Assembly (NCBI RefSeq): GCF_001050235.1
Contig: NZ_DF967972.1
Location: forward strand, 395,357 to 459,356
DNA from: Longilinea arvoryzae
Lineage (GTDB): Bacteria; Chloroflexota; Anaerolineae; Anaerolineales; Anaerolineaceae
DNA length: 64,000 nucleotides
Reading direction: 5' to 3'
Part shown: positions 47,100 to 56,200 of the stretch, in pieces
Numbering within the stretch: position 1 is the stretch's first letter
Layout: each line of letters starts with the position of its first letter
The notes under the pieces: model-generated
Told to the model about the DNA's origin: nothing
Seen by the model: the letters and a program-made list of their open reading frames with translations, nothing else
Database searches by the model: none
Translations under genes and position numbers: made by a program

Positions 47100-47775
47100 G
47101 TGAGGATCCCGCCCAAGCCCGGCCGCAGCATGACCCTGATCGACCGCTGGGTCTTTACGCATCAAGAAAAATGAACCGCATAAAGCGTCCCATATGCCCT
47201 CTCCCTCCCAGGGAGAGGGAAAACGGCCGAGGTTGTAAGTTGCGTCAATCAGGGTGAGGGTCCCGCCCAAGCCCGGCCGCAGCTTATCTACAAATGCCCA
47301 CCGGGTCTTCGAATTCCCCGCTGAGCCCTTACGCATTAATCAAATGACGCATCCCGCTATCCTTTATGCCCTCGCCCTCCCAGGGAGAGGGAAAACGGCC
47401 GAGGTTGTAAGTTGCGTCAATCGGGGTGAGGGTCTCGTCCAAGCCCGGGCGCAGCTTAACCTTGATCGACCGCTGGGCCCTTACGCATCAAGAAAATGAA
47501 TCAGATAAAGCGTCCTTTATGCCCTCGCCCTATCAGGGAGAGGGAAAACGGCCGAGGTTGAAAGTTGCGTCAATCGGGGTGAGGGTCACGCCCAGGCCCG
47601 GCCGCAGTCCTGTCCCTGACCGCCCATGAGGTCTTCGAATTCCCCGCGGGGTCTTTACACATCAAGAAAATGAATCGGATAAAGCGGCCCTTGCGCCCTC
47701 TCCCTCCCAGGGAGAGGGAAAACGGCCGAGGTTGTAAGTTGCGTCAATCAGGGTGAGGGTCCCGCCCAGGCACGG
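47100..47775. repeat. Intergenic repeat cluster with GGGAGAGGG hairpins, four units plus a fragment
   Basis: Units of about 153-174 bp start at GCCCT(C)(T/G)CCCT...CAGGGAGAGGG, at 47196, 47368, 47521 and 47695. Each is followed by AAAACGGCCGAGGTTGTAAG and GGTGAGGGTC-type sequence, and by a CATCAAGAAAATGAA(T/C)C segment before the next unit. A partial unit without the hairpin opens the cluster at 47100. The rest of the 47085-47892 gap (47776-47892) holds no gene. Confidence 0.85.
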
Positions 47776-47892
47776 ATGGCTCTGTTTACCTCCTCCTCGT
47801 CCCATGCCTCCCCGTTAAACGCGGAGGATGCGGTCCTCCCCTCGACCGCACCCTCCAAACCCTGATGAACAGCAAATGCTGGCTGTCGGCTG

Positions 47893-48807
47893 TTAAATCA
47901 CAAACTGCTGCAGGTACTTCTTCGAAATCCGCAGGCTGTCCAAAATCTTCTCTTTGCTGCCTTCGAAGGCGCGGTCCTCTACCTCGATGCAGGCGTAGCC
48001 GTCGTAGCCGATGTCGGTCAGCGCCGAAACGAACTTGCTCCAGTTCACGTCGCCCAGGCCGGGCAGTTTGGGGCTCATATAATCCAGCGGGTAGGCCATC
48101 GTACCGACCTCATTCAGACGGTCCGGGAAGAGTTTGATATCCTTGAAGTGAACGTGGAAGATCTTGTCCTTGAACTCATACAGCGGACGGGTGTAATCCA
48201 TCATCTGCCACACGAAATGACTGGGGTCGAAGTTCAGCCCAAAGGAATCGCTGGGGATGAGCTCGAACATCTGGCGCCAGATGCGCGGGCTGGTGGCCAG
48301 GTTCTGCCCGCCGGGCCACTGCTCGCGCCCGAACAGCATGGGGCAGTTCTCGATGGCCACTTTGACGCCCCGCTGCTCGGCGAAGCGGATGATCGGCGGC
48401 CAGAGCGTTTTGAACAGATCCAGGTTCTCATCCACCGTCTTTGTCTGGTCGCGGCCGATAAAAGTCGTGACCCGGTTGACACCCAGTTTTCCACTGGCGG
48501 CGATGACCTTCATCAGGTGGTCGATGGCCGCCTGGCGTTTGGCCGGGTCGCCGTCCATGGGATTGGGGTAGAAGGCCAGCGCGGAGATCTCGACGCCTTT
48601 TTGTTTGCAATAAGCGAGGATGTGGGCGGCCTGATCATCGCTCAGGTTATCGACATCGATGTGGCTGACGCCGGCGTAACGCCGTTCGGCCTTGCCGCGC
48701 GGCCAGCAGGCCACTTCCACACACTGAAAGCCCATCCCGGCCGCCACATCGATCGTTTCTTCGAAATTCCAGCCATCCAGAATGGCACTGACGAAACCTA
48801 ATTTCAT
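47893..48807 (-). CDS. Sugar-phosphate isomerase/epimerase (AP-endonuclease-2 TIM-barrel family)
   Basis: 304 residues. TIM-barrel motifs: VSAILDGWNFEETIDVAAGMGFQCVEVACW as the first strands (quoted in part), VAIENCPMLFG with metal-binding Glu, LNFDPSHFVWQMMD, IFHVHFKDIKLFPD with His/Asp ligands, and YACIEVEDRAFEG. Family members isomerise or epimerise keto-sugars or inosose using a divalent metal. It lies 12 bases after the Gfo/Idh/MocA gene and is probably co-transcribed with the sugar importer. Confidence 0.85.
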   Translation of the reverse strand: MKLGFVSAILDGWNFEETIDVAAGMGFQCVEVACWPRGKAERRYAGVSHIDVDNLSDDQAAHILAYCKQKGVEISALAFYPNPMDGDPAKRQAAIDHLMKVIAASGKLGVNRVTTFIGRDQTKTVDENLDLFKTLWPPIIRFAEQRGVKVAIENCPMLFGREQWPGGQNLATSPRIWRQMFELIPSDSFGLNFDPSHFVWQMMDYTRPLYEFKDKIFHVHFKDIKLFPDRLNEVGTMAYPLDYMSPKLPGLGDVNWSKFVSALTDIGYDGYACIEVEDRAFEGSKEKILDSLRISKKYLQQFVI

Positions 48808-48819
48808 AATTGTCCTCTC

Positions 48820-49860
48820 TCAGGCTTGCTGAACGGCCACGCTGTGGCCGGTCTGCGAAGATTCGATGCTGGCAAAGATCACGCGCATGGTCTTGAGGAC
48901 CTCGGCGCCCGAGATCTCGGGCTCGTGATGGTTGACCAGGCAATCGATGAAGGCGTCGATGACCCCGGACTTGGTCTGCTGATCGTTGGTCTGGATTTTA
49001 TCGATCTCGTACAGAATGGTATCGCCGGCGCGGGTGGTGACCTTGATGGAATAGGTCGGGTCATCGTACAGGCGCAGGATGCCCTGCGTGCCGTATATCA
49101 CGGTGCTGTTGTCTTCGGCGCCGTAGAAGGTCCAACTGGCGGTCATGGTGCCGACCGCGCCGCCGCTCAGGCGGTAGATGCAGATGGCGTTATCGTCCAC
49201 GCCGATCAGGCTGCCGCTGGCGTCGCGTTTATCCAGCGTCACCAGGCGGGCGGTGGTCTCCACCACGGTTTGGCCGGTGAGGAAATGAATCAGATCGGTC
49301 TTGTGAATGCCCAGGTCGGCCATGGCGCCCATGGCGGCCTTGTTCTTGTCGAAGAACCACACATTCTTTCCCGGGTCGACGCTCCAGGTCTCGGGGCCGC
49401 TGTGGCCGAAGGTGGTGCGGAAGGAGACGATGTCGCCGATCAGCCCGCCGGCGATCAGTTCGCGGGCTTTGACATGCGCCTTCGCCAGGCGCTGGTTGTG
49501 CCCCAGCATCAGGTAGCGGCCGGTCTCCCGGGCAGCCTGAACCATGGCTTCGCAATCGGGCAGCGTGGTGGCCATGGGTTTTTCGCACAGCACATGCTTG
49601 CAGGCCTTCAGCGCGGCAATGCTGATCTCGGCGTGCGAGGTGTTGGCCGTGCACACGCTGACGGCATCGATATCCCTGACGGCCAGCAGTTCGTCCACCG
49701 AGGGGTAGGCTTTGCCGCCGTATTTTTTCGCCAGTTCCGCGGCGCGCGCCGGATTGAGGTCGTAATAGGCCGCGAGCTGCGCGTTGGGGTTGGCGGCGTA
49801 CTCCGGGATATGCCGCACCTGGGCGATCTTTCCACATCCGATAATGCCAATTTTGATCAT
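48820..49860 (-). CDS. Gfo/Idh/MocA-family NAD(P)-dependent oxidoreductase
   Basis: 346 residues. N-terminal Rossmann GIIGCGKIAQVRHIPEY, then CTANTSHAEISIAALKACKHVLCEKPMATT, where Lys of E-K-P is the catalytic base position, and DLGIHKTDLIHFLTG. The C-terminal half forms the alpha/beta substrate domain. These enzymes oxidise a hydroxyl of a sugar, inositol or glycoside. Neighbour isomerase (12 bases downstream) and ribose-type importer point to a polyol or unusual sugar. Confidence 0.9.
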   Translation of the reverse strand: MIKIGIIGCGKIAQVRHIPEYAANPNAQLAAYYDLNPARAAELAKKYGGKAYPSVDELLAVRDIDAVSVCTANTSHAEISIAALKACKHVLCEKPMATTLPDCEAMVQAARETGRYLMLGHNQRLAKAHVKARELIAGGLIGDIVSFRTTFGHSGPETWSVDPGKNVWFFDKNKAAMGAMADLGIHKTDLIHFLTGQTVVETTARLVTLDKRDASGSLIGVDDNAICIYRLSGGAVGTMTASWTFYGAEDNSTVIYGTQGILRLYDDPTYSIKVTTRAGDTILYEIDKIQTNDQQTKSGVIDAFIDCLVNHHEPEISGAEVLKTMRVIFASIESSQTGHSVAVQQA

Positions 49861-49885
49861 GACTCACACACCTCCGAAGAAGAAA

Positions 49886-50026
49886 AACCACAGAGCCACA
49901 GAGCCACAGAGTTCACAGAGACCTCAGAGTTTTTAAAAAAGAGTAAGACAAAGAGAAATCAGTAAGAAGAGGGCTAATGGCTAAAAGCTAACAGCTAATA
50001 GCTTTTTCTCTGTGTCTCCGTGGTGA
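49886..50026. repeat. Inverted CACAGAG-type intergenic element, copy 2
   Basis: Left arm with tandem (C)CACAGAG units (CCACAGAGCCACAGAGCC), right arm CTCTGTGTCTCCGTGG. The middle includes a short direct repeat GCTAA(T/C/A)(A/G)GCTAA at 49975-50000. It lies between the Gfo/Idh/MocA gene and the permease gene on a single minus-strand transcript, so it is inside the operon mRNA. Confidence 0.65.
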
Positions 50027-50032
50027 ATACTC

Positions 50033-51085
50033 TTACGAATTGCTTTCTTTCTTTTGCAGCAGCACGGCGCCGATGACGATGACACCCTTGAAGGCCTCAC
50101 GCAGGAAGGGCGGGACGCCCAGCAGGTTGAGCAGGTTGTTCATCACCGCGATGATCAACGCGCCCAACACCGTGCCAACGATGGAACCCTTGCCGCCCAT
50201 CATGCTGGTGCCGCCGACGATGACCGCCGAGATGGCGTCCATTTCATAGCCGCTGCCGGCGTTGGCATAATCCATCGAACCGATCCGCGAAACCTGAATC
50301 ACCGCCGCGATGCTGACCAGCAGGCCCATCAGGGCGTAGATACGGCGCTTGATGGCATTGACGTTGACGCCCGACAGTTTGGTGGCGCGCTCGTTGGAGC
50401 CGACCGCGATCACCTGGCGCCCAAAGGTGGTGCGCGTAAAGACGATATACAGCGCCACGGCCAACACGGCCCAGTAGATGATGGGCATGAGCAACTGCCC
50501 GCCGATCTGGAAGGAAGCGATGTTCAAAAAACTCTTGGGCACAGCCGGGGTGTAGCCCTGCATGAAGTGTTGGGTAACGCTGCGGAAGATCTTCATGGTG
50601 CCCAGCGTGGCGATGAACGGCGGCAGTTTGCCGTTGGTGACCAGGACGCCGGTAAATCCGCCCAGCAGCGTACCCAGCGCCATTCCCAGCAGGATGGCGA
50701 TGATGAAAGCCGGCACACCGGTGATGCCCCAGCCGGCCAGGATGCCCATGGGACCGCTGTCGATCAGCATCATCACCACCGCGCCGATGGCCACCAGCGT
50801 GGAGCCTACGGCCAGGTCGATGCCGCCGGAGATGATGACGAAGGTCATGCCCAGCGAAATGATGCCGATGCCGGCGTTATTGCGCAAAATGTTGATCCAG
50901 TTTTGCAGCCAGGTGGTGAACCATGCGCCAACGGAGTCGAAATGAAAGCCCAACGCCAGGGTCTGTAAGACGATCATCACGATCAGCGCGATGCCGGTGC
51001 TGAAGAGTGGGCGGGACATCCACATGGTCCCGAACCAGGAGAAGAAATTCTGGTTGTTCTTTTTCCGTGCAACAGTTGCATTCAT
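50033..51085 (-). CDS. Ribose-type ABC transporter permease (RbsC-like)
   Basis: 350 residues, about nine to ten membrane helices. BPD_transp_2 hallmarks: GIGIISLGMTFVIISGGIDLAVGSTLV, NGKLPPFIATLGTMKIFRS, EMDAISAVIVGGTSMMGGKGS. It forms the membrane channel for the sugar captured by the lipoprotein encoded at 52701-53717. It starts 19 bases after the ATPase gene. Confidence 0.9.
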   Translation of the reverse strand: MNATVARKKNNQNFFSWFGTMWMSRPLFSTGIALIVMIVLQTLALGFHFDSVGAWFTTWLQNWINILRNNAGIGIISLGMTFVIISGGIDLAVGSTLVAIGAVVMMLIDSGPMGILAGWGITGVPAFIIAILLGMALGTLLGGFTGVLVTNGKLPPFIATLGTMKIFRSVTQHFMQGYTPAVPKSFLNIASFQIGGQLLMPIIYWAVLAVALYIVFTRTTFGRQVIAVGSNERATKLSGVNVNAIKRRIYALMGLLVSIAAVIQVSRIGSMDYANAGSGYEMDAISAVIVGGTSMMGGKGSIVGTVLGALIIAVMNNLLNLLGVPPFLREAFKGVIVIGAVLLQKKESNS

Positions 51086-51104
51086 ACTTGGTCTCTTCCC
51101 TCGC

Positions 51105-52592
51105 TCAATTTAAAGATGCGCCTGTGGCCAAACGCATGATATCGTGTTCGTTCATGGCCTCGCCGGTCACTTCACCCTGCAGCGCGCCGTGATACATGAC
51201 CAGCGCCCGGTCGCACACACGGATGATCTCCTGCGCTTCGCTGGACAGCACCAGAACCGCCACCCCACTGTCCGCCAGGTTCAGAATAATGTCATAGATC
51301 TCTTCCTTGGCGCCCACATCCACGCCCTGGGTCGGATTATCCAATATCAACAGCCTGGGCTGCGTGGCGAGCCACTTGGCCAGCACCACTTTTTGCTGGT
51401 TGCCGCCCGACAGGCTGGTAATCAAGTCCGTTTTGCGTTCCAATTTGATTTGCAGGCTCTTGACCTGGGTGTCAAACACCTGGTTCTGCAGTTTGCGGTT
51501 GATGAACCCGAACCTCGCAATCCGCGGCCAGGTGACGATGGAGCCATTTTCCAAAATATTCATATCTTTGATAATGCCGTTTTCCTTGCGGTTGCGGGGC
51601 AAATAACCGATCCCCAGCTCCACCGCCTGGGTGGTACTGTGCACCTTGACCGGCTGGCCCTCGAAAAAGACCTGGCCGGTGTACTCGCTGCCGGCGCCGA
51701 TGATGGCCTGAAACAGTTCGCTGCGGCCGTCACCCAGCAGCCCGGTGACGCCCAGCACCTCGCCGGCGCGCACCGAGAATGAGATATCCCTGAAACTGCT
51801 GCTGTCCGTCAGGTGATCCACCCGTAAGACTTCGTGAGCCGTGTCGTGCCGGCGCTGCAGCTTCATGGTGCGAATGTCGTGTCCAACCATGAAACGCGCC
51901 AGGTCGTCGGTGTTCACATCCGCGACGTTCCCCTCGGCCACCAGCCTGCCGTCGCGCAGGATGAAGTAGCGGTCGCAGATTTGCATCACTTCTTTTAATT
52001 TATGAGAGATGAAGACAATACCCACGCCCTGATCCCGGAGCATGCGCATCATATCGAAAACGCGCTCGATTTCAGGCCCGGTCAGCGAAGAGGTGGGCTC
52101 GTCCATGATGATGAGCGAAGCGTTCATCATCAAGGCGCGCGAGATTTCAACGATCTGTTTGTACGAAGCATCCAGGTCGCGCACCATCGACCTGGGGTTG
52201 AGGTCCAGATTCATGCGGTCGAACACGGCCTGGGTCTCCCGGATCATGCGGTCCGCGTCCAGCAGGCCGTTTTTGCGTTTCAGCTCGCGCCCGATGAACA
52301 TGTTTTCGTAAACCGCCAGGTCGTTGATCAAATTCAATTCCTGATGGATAAAACCAATGCCAGCACCAAGCGACTCGGCCGGATTGTGAAAAGTGACTGG
52401 CTTCCCATCGATGTCGATCTCACCCGCGTCGGCCGGAAGGACGCCGCCCAGGATGTTCATCAGGGTGGATTTACCAGCCCCATTTTCTCCCAGCAGGGCG
52501 CAAATTTCGCCGCCCTTCAGCGAAAAATGAACGTCCTTGAGGACTTCATTCGCGCCGAACGCTTTGTAGATGCCGTGCATATCAAGGATCAT
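51105..52592 (-). CDS. Ribose-type ABC transporter double ATPase (RbsA/MglA-like)
   Basis: 495 residues, two ATPase domains. First: Walker A GENGAGKSTL, Walker B LIIMDEPTSSL, but the signature reads LDASYKQIVEISRAL where LS(I/V)GxQQ is usual. Second: degenerate P-loop GLLGDGRSELFQ (normal for this family), an intact signature LSGGNQQKVVLAKWL and Walker B LLILDNPTQGVDVG. It powers import through the permease. Altered first signature may lower or shift ATP use to one site. Confidence 0.92.
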   Translation of the reverse strand: MILDMHGIYKAFGANEVLKDVHFSLKGGEICALLGENGAGKSTLMNILGGVLPADAGEIDIDGKPVTFHNPAESLGAGIGFIHQELNLINDLAVYENMFIGRELKRKNGLLDADRMIRETQAVFDRMNLDLNPRSMVRDLDASYKQIVEISRALMMNASLIIMDEPTSSLTGPEIERVFDMMRMLRDQGVGIVFISHKLKEVMQICDRYFILRDGRLVAEGNVADVNTDDLARFMVGHDIRTMKLQRRHDTAHEVLRVDHLTDSSSFRDISFSVRAGEVLGVTGLLGDGRSELFQAIIGAGSEYTGQVFFEGQPVKVHSTTQAVELGIGYLPRNRKENGIIKDMNILENGSIVTWPRIARFGFINRKLQNQVFDTQVKSLQIKLERKTDLITSLSGGNQQKVVLAKWLATQPRLLILDNPTQGVDVGAKEEIYDIILNLADSGVAVLVLSSEAQEIIRVCDRALVMYHGALQGEVTGEAMNEHDIMRLATGASLN

Positions 52593-52629
52593 AAAGACCT
52601 GCCCGTTCTAGGATTACTACTATTATTTC

Positions 52630-52662
52630 TTAAGAAAGAGGCTATGGCAATGCCATAGCCTC
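52630..52662 (-). terminator. Intercistronic hairpin after the sugar-binding-protein gene
   Basis: Perfect 11-bp arms (52638-52648 and 52652-52662) with a 3-base loop, then TTTCTTAAG on the minus strand. It lies between the binding-protein and ATPase genes of the same operon, so it likely acts as a partial terminator or stabiliser, raising binding-protein levels. Confidence 0.75.
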
Positions 52663-52700
52663 TTCGCTTGCCAATGACTTCTGTAGAGAAGACCGAAATC

Positions 52701-53717
52701 CTAGTACGGAGAATTCGCGTCCAGGTATTCGGTGTAATTGTCGCGATCCACCAGGGTGGTGGGGATGATCTTGACGGGGTCGACCTTCTCACCCTTGAGG
52801 ATGGAGAGGGCCATATCGACGGCGTCCTTGACCATGGCCGGGCTGTACAGCGCGGACTCGATCCAGATATTCTGGTTCTCGGGCATCATCTTGAAGTATT
52901 CCTGCATACCGCCGCCACCGGTCACGACCTTGATGTCGGTGCGGTTGGCTTCCTTGATCGCCTGGAGAACGCCGATGGAGGTTTCGTCATCCATCGAGTA
53001 AACGGCATCGATCTGCGGATTCTTGGTCAGGATGTCGGCGAAATCCTTGAGGCCATCTTCGCGGGTGAACTTGGTGGCGTAGGTGAGGATGTTCATATCC
53101 GGGGCGATGTCGGCCATGGTCTCGACGAAGCCGGCCTTGCGCAGCTCGGAGACGGAACCGGAGGTCGGGACTTCGAGCATCACAACGGTGCCGGTCTTGC
53201 CGATTTTATCGACGATGTACTTGGCGCCCTGAATGCCCATGTCCTTATTGTCGCCGGAAACGCGGTAGACGCCGGTGGCATTGATTTCGATATCGAAATT
53301 GACAACCGTGACACCCTTATCGATGGCGGCCTGGATCGGAACTTCCATGCCTTCCCACTGCGGGAAAGCAACGATCGCCTGGGCACCCCAGGTCAGCAGA
53401 TCGTCAAGCTGGGTGGTCATTTCTTCCGCATTGCTGCTGGTGTACAGTTTGTATTCGATCTGATCGGAGAGTTCCTTGCAGCGGGCTTCGGCGTTGTAAG
53501 CAACGGCGGCGACCCAACCGTGGGTGACGGCCGGGGCCAGGATACCCACCTTGTAGAGGGTGGTTGGGGCGGCTTCGGTCGCGGCAGGCGCTTCCGTCGC
53601 GGGCGCAGCGGCTTCCGTCGCGGGTGCGGCCGTCGGAGTGGCAGTGCTTGCACAGCCGGTCAGTGCAAAGCTGGCCATAATTACAAGGGCCATCAATACA
53701 GTTACGAACTTCTTCAT
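52701..53717 (-). CDS. Sugar ABC transporter substrate-binding lipoprotein (Peripla_BP_4)
   Basis: 338 residues. Lipobox LTGC (Cys about 22) and an Ala/Thr/Pro/Glu repeat linker (TEAAAPATEAPAATEAAP) precede a RbsB-like fold: YKVGILAPAVTHGWVAAVAYNA, LLTWGAQAIVAFPQ, GVTVVNFDIEI, VVMLEVPTSGSVSELRKAGF. Substrate not determinable from sequence; the context of isomerase/dehydrogenase pairs suggests a polyol or unusual hexose. GGAGAAAAGGTC precedes the ATG. Confidence 0.9.
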   Translation of the reverse strand: MKKFVTVLMALVIMASFALTGCASTATPTAAPATEAAAPATEAPAATEAAPTTLYKVGILAPAVTHGWVAAVAYNAEARCKELSDQIEYKLYTSSNAEEMTTQLDDLLTWGAQAIVAFPQWEGMEVPIQAAIDKGVTVVNFDIEINATGVYRVSGDNKDMGIQGAKYIVDKIGKTGTVVMLEVPTSGSVSELRKAGFVETMADIAPDMNILTYATKFTREDGLKDFADILTKNPQIDAVYSMDDETSIGVLQAIKEANRTDIKVVTGGGGMQEYFKMMPENQNIWIESALYSPAMVKDAVDMALSILKGEKVDPVKIIPTTLVDRDNYTEYLDANSPY

Positions 53718-53784
53718 GACCTTTTCTCCTTCTGAAATTTTCCTTGCTCTTGGGTATCCGCCGGTTTCCCGGTGAAGCCGACGG

Positions 53785-54798
53785 TTATTCCAACTCAGCG
53801 GGTGGGGAAGTGGATTCCCGGACGATCAAGCGGTGTTCCAAAATCGACTGGCGCGGAACCTGTTTTTCCTGCATCATCAAGGCGTAAAGCAGGCGCGCGG
53901 ACTCTTTGCCCATTTCATAGCAGGGTTGGGCCACGGTGGTGATGTAAGGGTGGAACATGGTGGTGTGCTCCACATCGTCGAAGCCGATGACAGTCACATC
54001 CTGCGGGACGCGCAGCCCCATTTCTTTGACCGCCGTGATGGCGCCCAGGGCCAGGGTATCGGAAATACAGAAGATGGCGGTCGGGCGCGGCTCGACGGCG
54101 AGCAATTCTCTGGCTTTGGCTTTGCCGCTTTTAAAGGAGTAATCGCGGGACGCGTAGATGATATAGTCGTCGCGCGAGGTCAAACCGTGTTCCGCGAGCG
54201 CATCCCGATAGCCTTTCAAGCGCAGGCTGGTGGAAATGTAGTCGTTTTCGCTGCTGATGTGGGCGATGCGCCGGTGGCCCAGCCCGATCAGGTATTCCAT
54301 GATGTCGCGGGTGGCCCGGTAGTTGTCGATGGAGACGTGCGGGATGTCCACGTCCGGGCCGTACTCGCTGCACTGCACCAGTGGGTATTCGTCCGCATAT
54401 TCCAGCAGCCAGGCGCAGTTCATGTCGCTGGCCATCAGGATGGCGCCGTCGGCGCGATGTTTCTTCAACATCTCCAGGCCTTCACGTACACGGGCCGGAT
54501 CATCGGCGGTGTTGAAGATCAGCGCCGAGTAACCCAGTTCAGCGGCGGCGTCGCCGATGCCCGAAAGGATGTGGGCGTAATAGGGGTTGGTGATGTTCGG
54601 GGAGAGGATCAGGATGACCCGGCTCTCGTTCTTGCGCAGGTTGCGGGCCAGCAGGTTGGGCTCGTAGGAGAGCTTTTCGATCGCGGCGTACACGCGGGCT
54701 GCCGTCTCCGGGCTGACGACGCCCAGATTGTTGAGCAGCCGCGAAACCGTTGCGACCGATACACCCGCTTCACGTGCGACATCCGCCATGGTGGCCAT
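53785..54798 (-). CDS. LacI-family transcriptional regulator
   Basis: 337 residues from the ATG at 54798 (GGAG 8 bases upstream), which places the HTH at the N-terminus: MADVAREAGVSVATVSRLLN. The hinge helix is in KLSYEPNLLARNLRKN, and the sugar-binding domain matches Peripla_BP_1/3 (ILSPNITNPYYAHILSG, GLGHRRIAHIS, VTVIGFDDVEHTTMFHP). A double TAATCGATTA-type operator lies 60 bases upstream and indicates autoregulation, and probably control of the downstream transporter genes, which lie 67 bases further on with no promoter seen. Confidence 0.92.
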   Translation of the reverse strand: MATMADVAREAGVSVATVSRLLNNLGVVSPETAARVYAAIEKLSYEPNLLARNLRKNESRVILILSPNITNPYYAHILSGIGDAAAELGYSALIFNTADDPARVREGLEMLKKHRADGAILMASDMNCAWLLEYADEYPLVQCSEYGPDVDIPHVSIDNYRATRDIMEYLIGLGHRRIAHISSENDYISTSLRLKGYRDALAEHGLTSRDDYIIYASRDYSFKSGKAKARELLAVEPRPTAIFCISDTLALGAITAVKEMGLRVPQDVTVIGFDDVEHTTMFHPYITTVAQPCYEMGKESARLLYALMMQEKQVPRQSILEHRLIVRESTSPPAELE

Positions 54799-54859
54799 GA
54801 ACTGCTCCGAAACCCAGAAAATAAACCGAAAAACCGGGAAAAAAGATACAGTATTCCCA

Positions 54860-54886
54860 TGTAATCGATTACTGTAATCGATTACA
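54860..54886 (-). promoter_or_regulatory. Double LacI-type operator
   Basis: Two palindromes overlap by one base: TGTAATCGATTACT (54860-54873) and TGTAATCGATTACA (54873-54886). Their CG centres are 13 bp apart. The core (A)ATCGATT with central CG is typical of LacI-family sites, and they lie directly before the LacI gene. Confidence 0.8.
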
Positions 54887-55001
54887 TTCGAACTTGTCCT
54901 TATCGTAGCACAACCCGCGGGCGATGTCAATCACGCGATTCGTCATATTAAATGGACGTGATTCGTCATTCCTTGCTTTGCCCCGGGTCTTCCCCGGACG
55001 G

Positions 55002-55029
55002 AAAAAATGCCCGCCGCTGGCAGGCATTT
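55002..55029 (-). terminator. Rho-independent terminator after the upstream Gfo/Idh/MocA gene
   Basis: Stem AAATGCC (55005-55011)/GGCATTT (55023-55029) with further inner pairing, then TTTTTT on the minus strand. It ends the upstream isomerase-oxidoreductase transcript before the LacI promoter. Confidence 0.75.
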
Positions 55030-55075
55030 CACTTTTCGGTATGACCTTGGAACGGTCGGCGGGCGCTTCGGTTAT

Positions 55076-56044
55076 TCAGCCCGCCATCTCTTCCAGCAGC
55101 CCCACCACCGTCAAAATCTGCTCCCGTCCCACCCGTTCGGACGGCGCGCCACGCTTCACGCAGTCCATGAAGTGCGCCAGCTCGCGGTAGAACATGCCGG
55201 TCGGCGGCAGGTTGATACCGGTCGGAATCTGGATCTCATCCGTGGTGTCGAACACGCGCGGCTCGTGATCCAGCGGATAGGCCACCAGGCGCGCCCCATC
55301 GTTGACGACCACCGCGTTTTCGAAATACACCCGCCAGCGCGCGGTGAACGGGAAATCGGCGTTGAACCAGGCCGCTTCGGCAGCCACGTTCAAATCCTTG
55401 TAGGCATATAGGAAGCGGTAATGCTCTTGATAGGTCTTCCCGGCGCCGCCGCAACTGGTGAAGCTGTAATGCTCGGGCCGGCCGAACAGGCTGACGATGA
55501 CATCCAGATCGTGGATGTGCAGGTCGAAAGGCAGCAGGCCGCTCTTCGAGCGGTCGAACAGCCAGCCGTTCTGCACCCAGCGCGGGCAGGCTGAGAGCCG
55601 CTCGAAAAATGCGTCCAGGGGTTTGCCGTACTCGCCGCTCTGCACCAGGCCGCGCAGGGTCTCGATCTCCCTGGTGAACTGCAGGACCTGGGCGACGAGG
55701 AGCAGTTTGCCCTGCTTCCCGGCCAGGTCGAACATGGCTTCGGCGTCCTTTTTGTGCAGGGCGACCGGTTTTTCGGTGATGGCGTGCATGCCCAGCGACA
55801 ACGCCTCCATCACGTGGTCCTTATGCAAAAAAGTAGGCGAGCACACGTCCACCACATCCACCCCCTCGGCGCGCGCCATGGATTGGATGTCGGCGTAGAG
55901 CGGCAGGCCCCACTCCGCAGCGCAAGCCTTGCTCTGTTCGGTGATGCCCACCAGCGCCGCGACCTTGCAGCCGTCGATGTGTGCGTAATTGTTGTAATGC
56001 ACTGTGCCCATGCCGCCCGTGCCGACGATGGCGATTCGAATCAT
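55076..56044 (-). CDS. Gfo/Idh/MocA-family NAD(P)-dependent oxidoreductase
   Basis: 322 residues. Rossmann motif IVGTGGMGTVHYNNY, VCSPTFLHKDHVMEALSLG, and catalytic EKPVALHKKDAEAMF; then GLLPFDLHIHDLDVIVSLFG in the second domain. Start preceded by GGAGGG. Same family as the gene at 48820-49860 but clearly distinct, so the locus contains two oxidation steps or acts on two substrates. Confidence 0.9.
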   Translation of the reverse strand: MIRIAIVGTGGMGTVHYNNYAHIDGCKVAALVGITEQSKACAAEWGLPLYADIQSMARAEGVDVVDVCSPTFLHKDHVMEALSLGMHAITEKPVALHKKDAEAMFDLAGKQGKLLLVAQVLQFTREIETLRGLVQSGEYGKPLDAFFERLSACPRWVQNGWLFDRSKSGLLPFDLHIHDLDVIVSLFGRPEHYSFTSCGGAGKTYQEHYRFLYAYKDLNVAAEAAWFNADFPFTARWRVYFENAVVVNDGARLVAYPLDHEPRVFDTTDEIQIPTGINLPPTGMFYRELAHFMDCVKRGAPSERVGREQILTVVGLLEEMAG

Positions 56045-56084
56045 GTTTCAACCCTCCGCTGAATTGGCAAAAAGACCCCGAAAA

Positions 56085-56200
56085 ATAACGAAGCCCACGA
56101 AACCAGAAAAGAAGCGAAAAGTTCTCTACCGGTTGGTCAAAAACTCTTTTGAATCTTCTTTTTCGTGTATTTCGTGCCCTTCGTGGTCAACCTTCCCGGG
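56085..56200. repeat. Inverted CACGAA-type intergenic element, copy 1
   Basis: Left side AACGAAGCCCACGAAACC, right side TTTCGTGTATTTCGTGCC then CTTCGTGG, its imperfect inverse with CACGAA units spaced about 9 bases apart. Lies between the two genes of the upstream pair. A second element is at 57146-57262. Confidence 0.65.
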
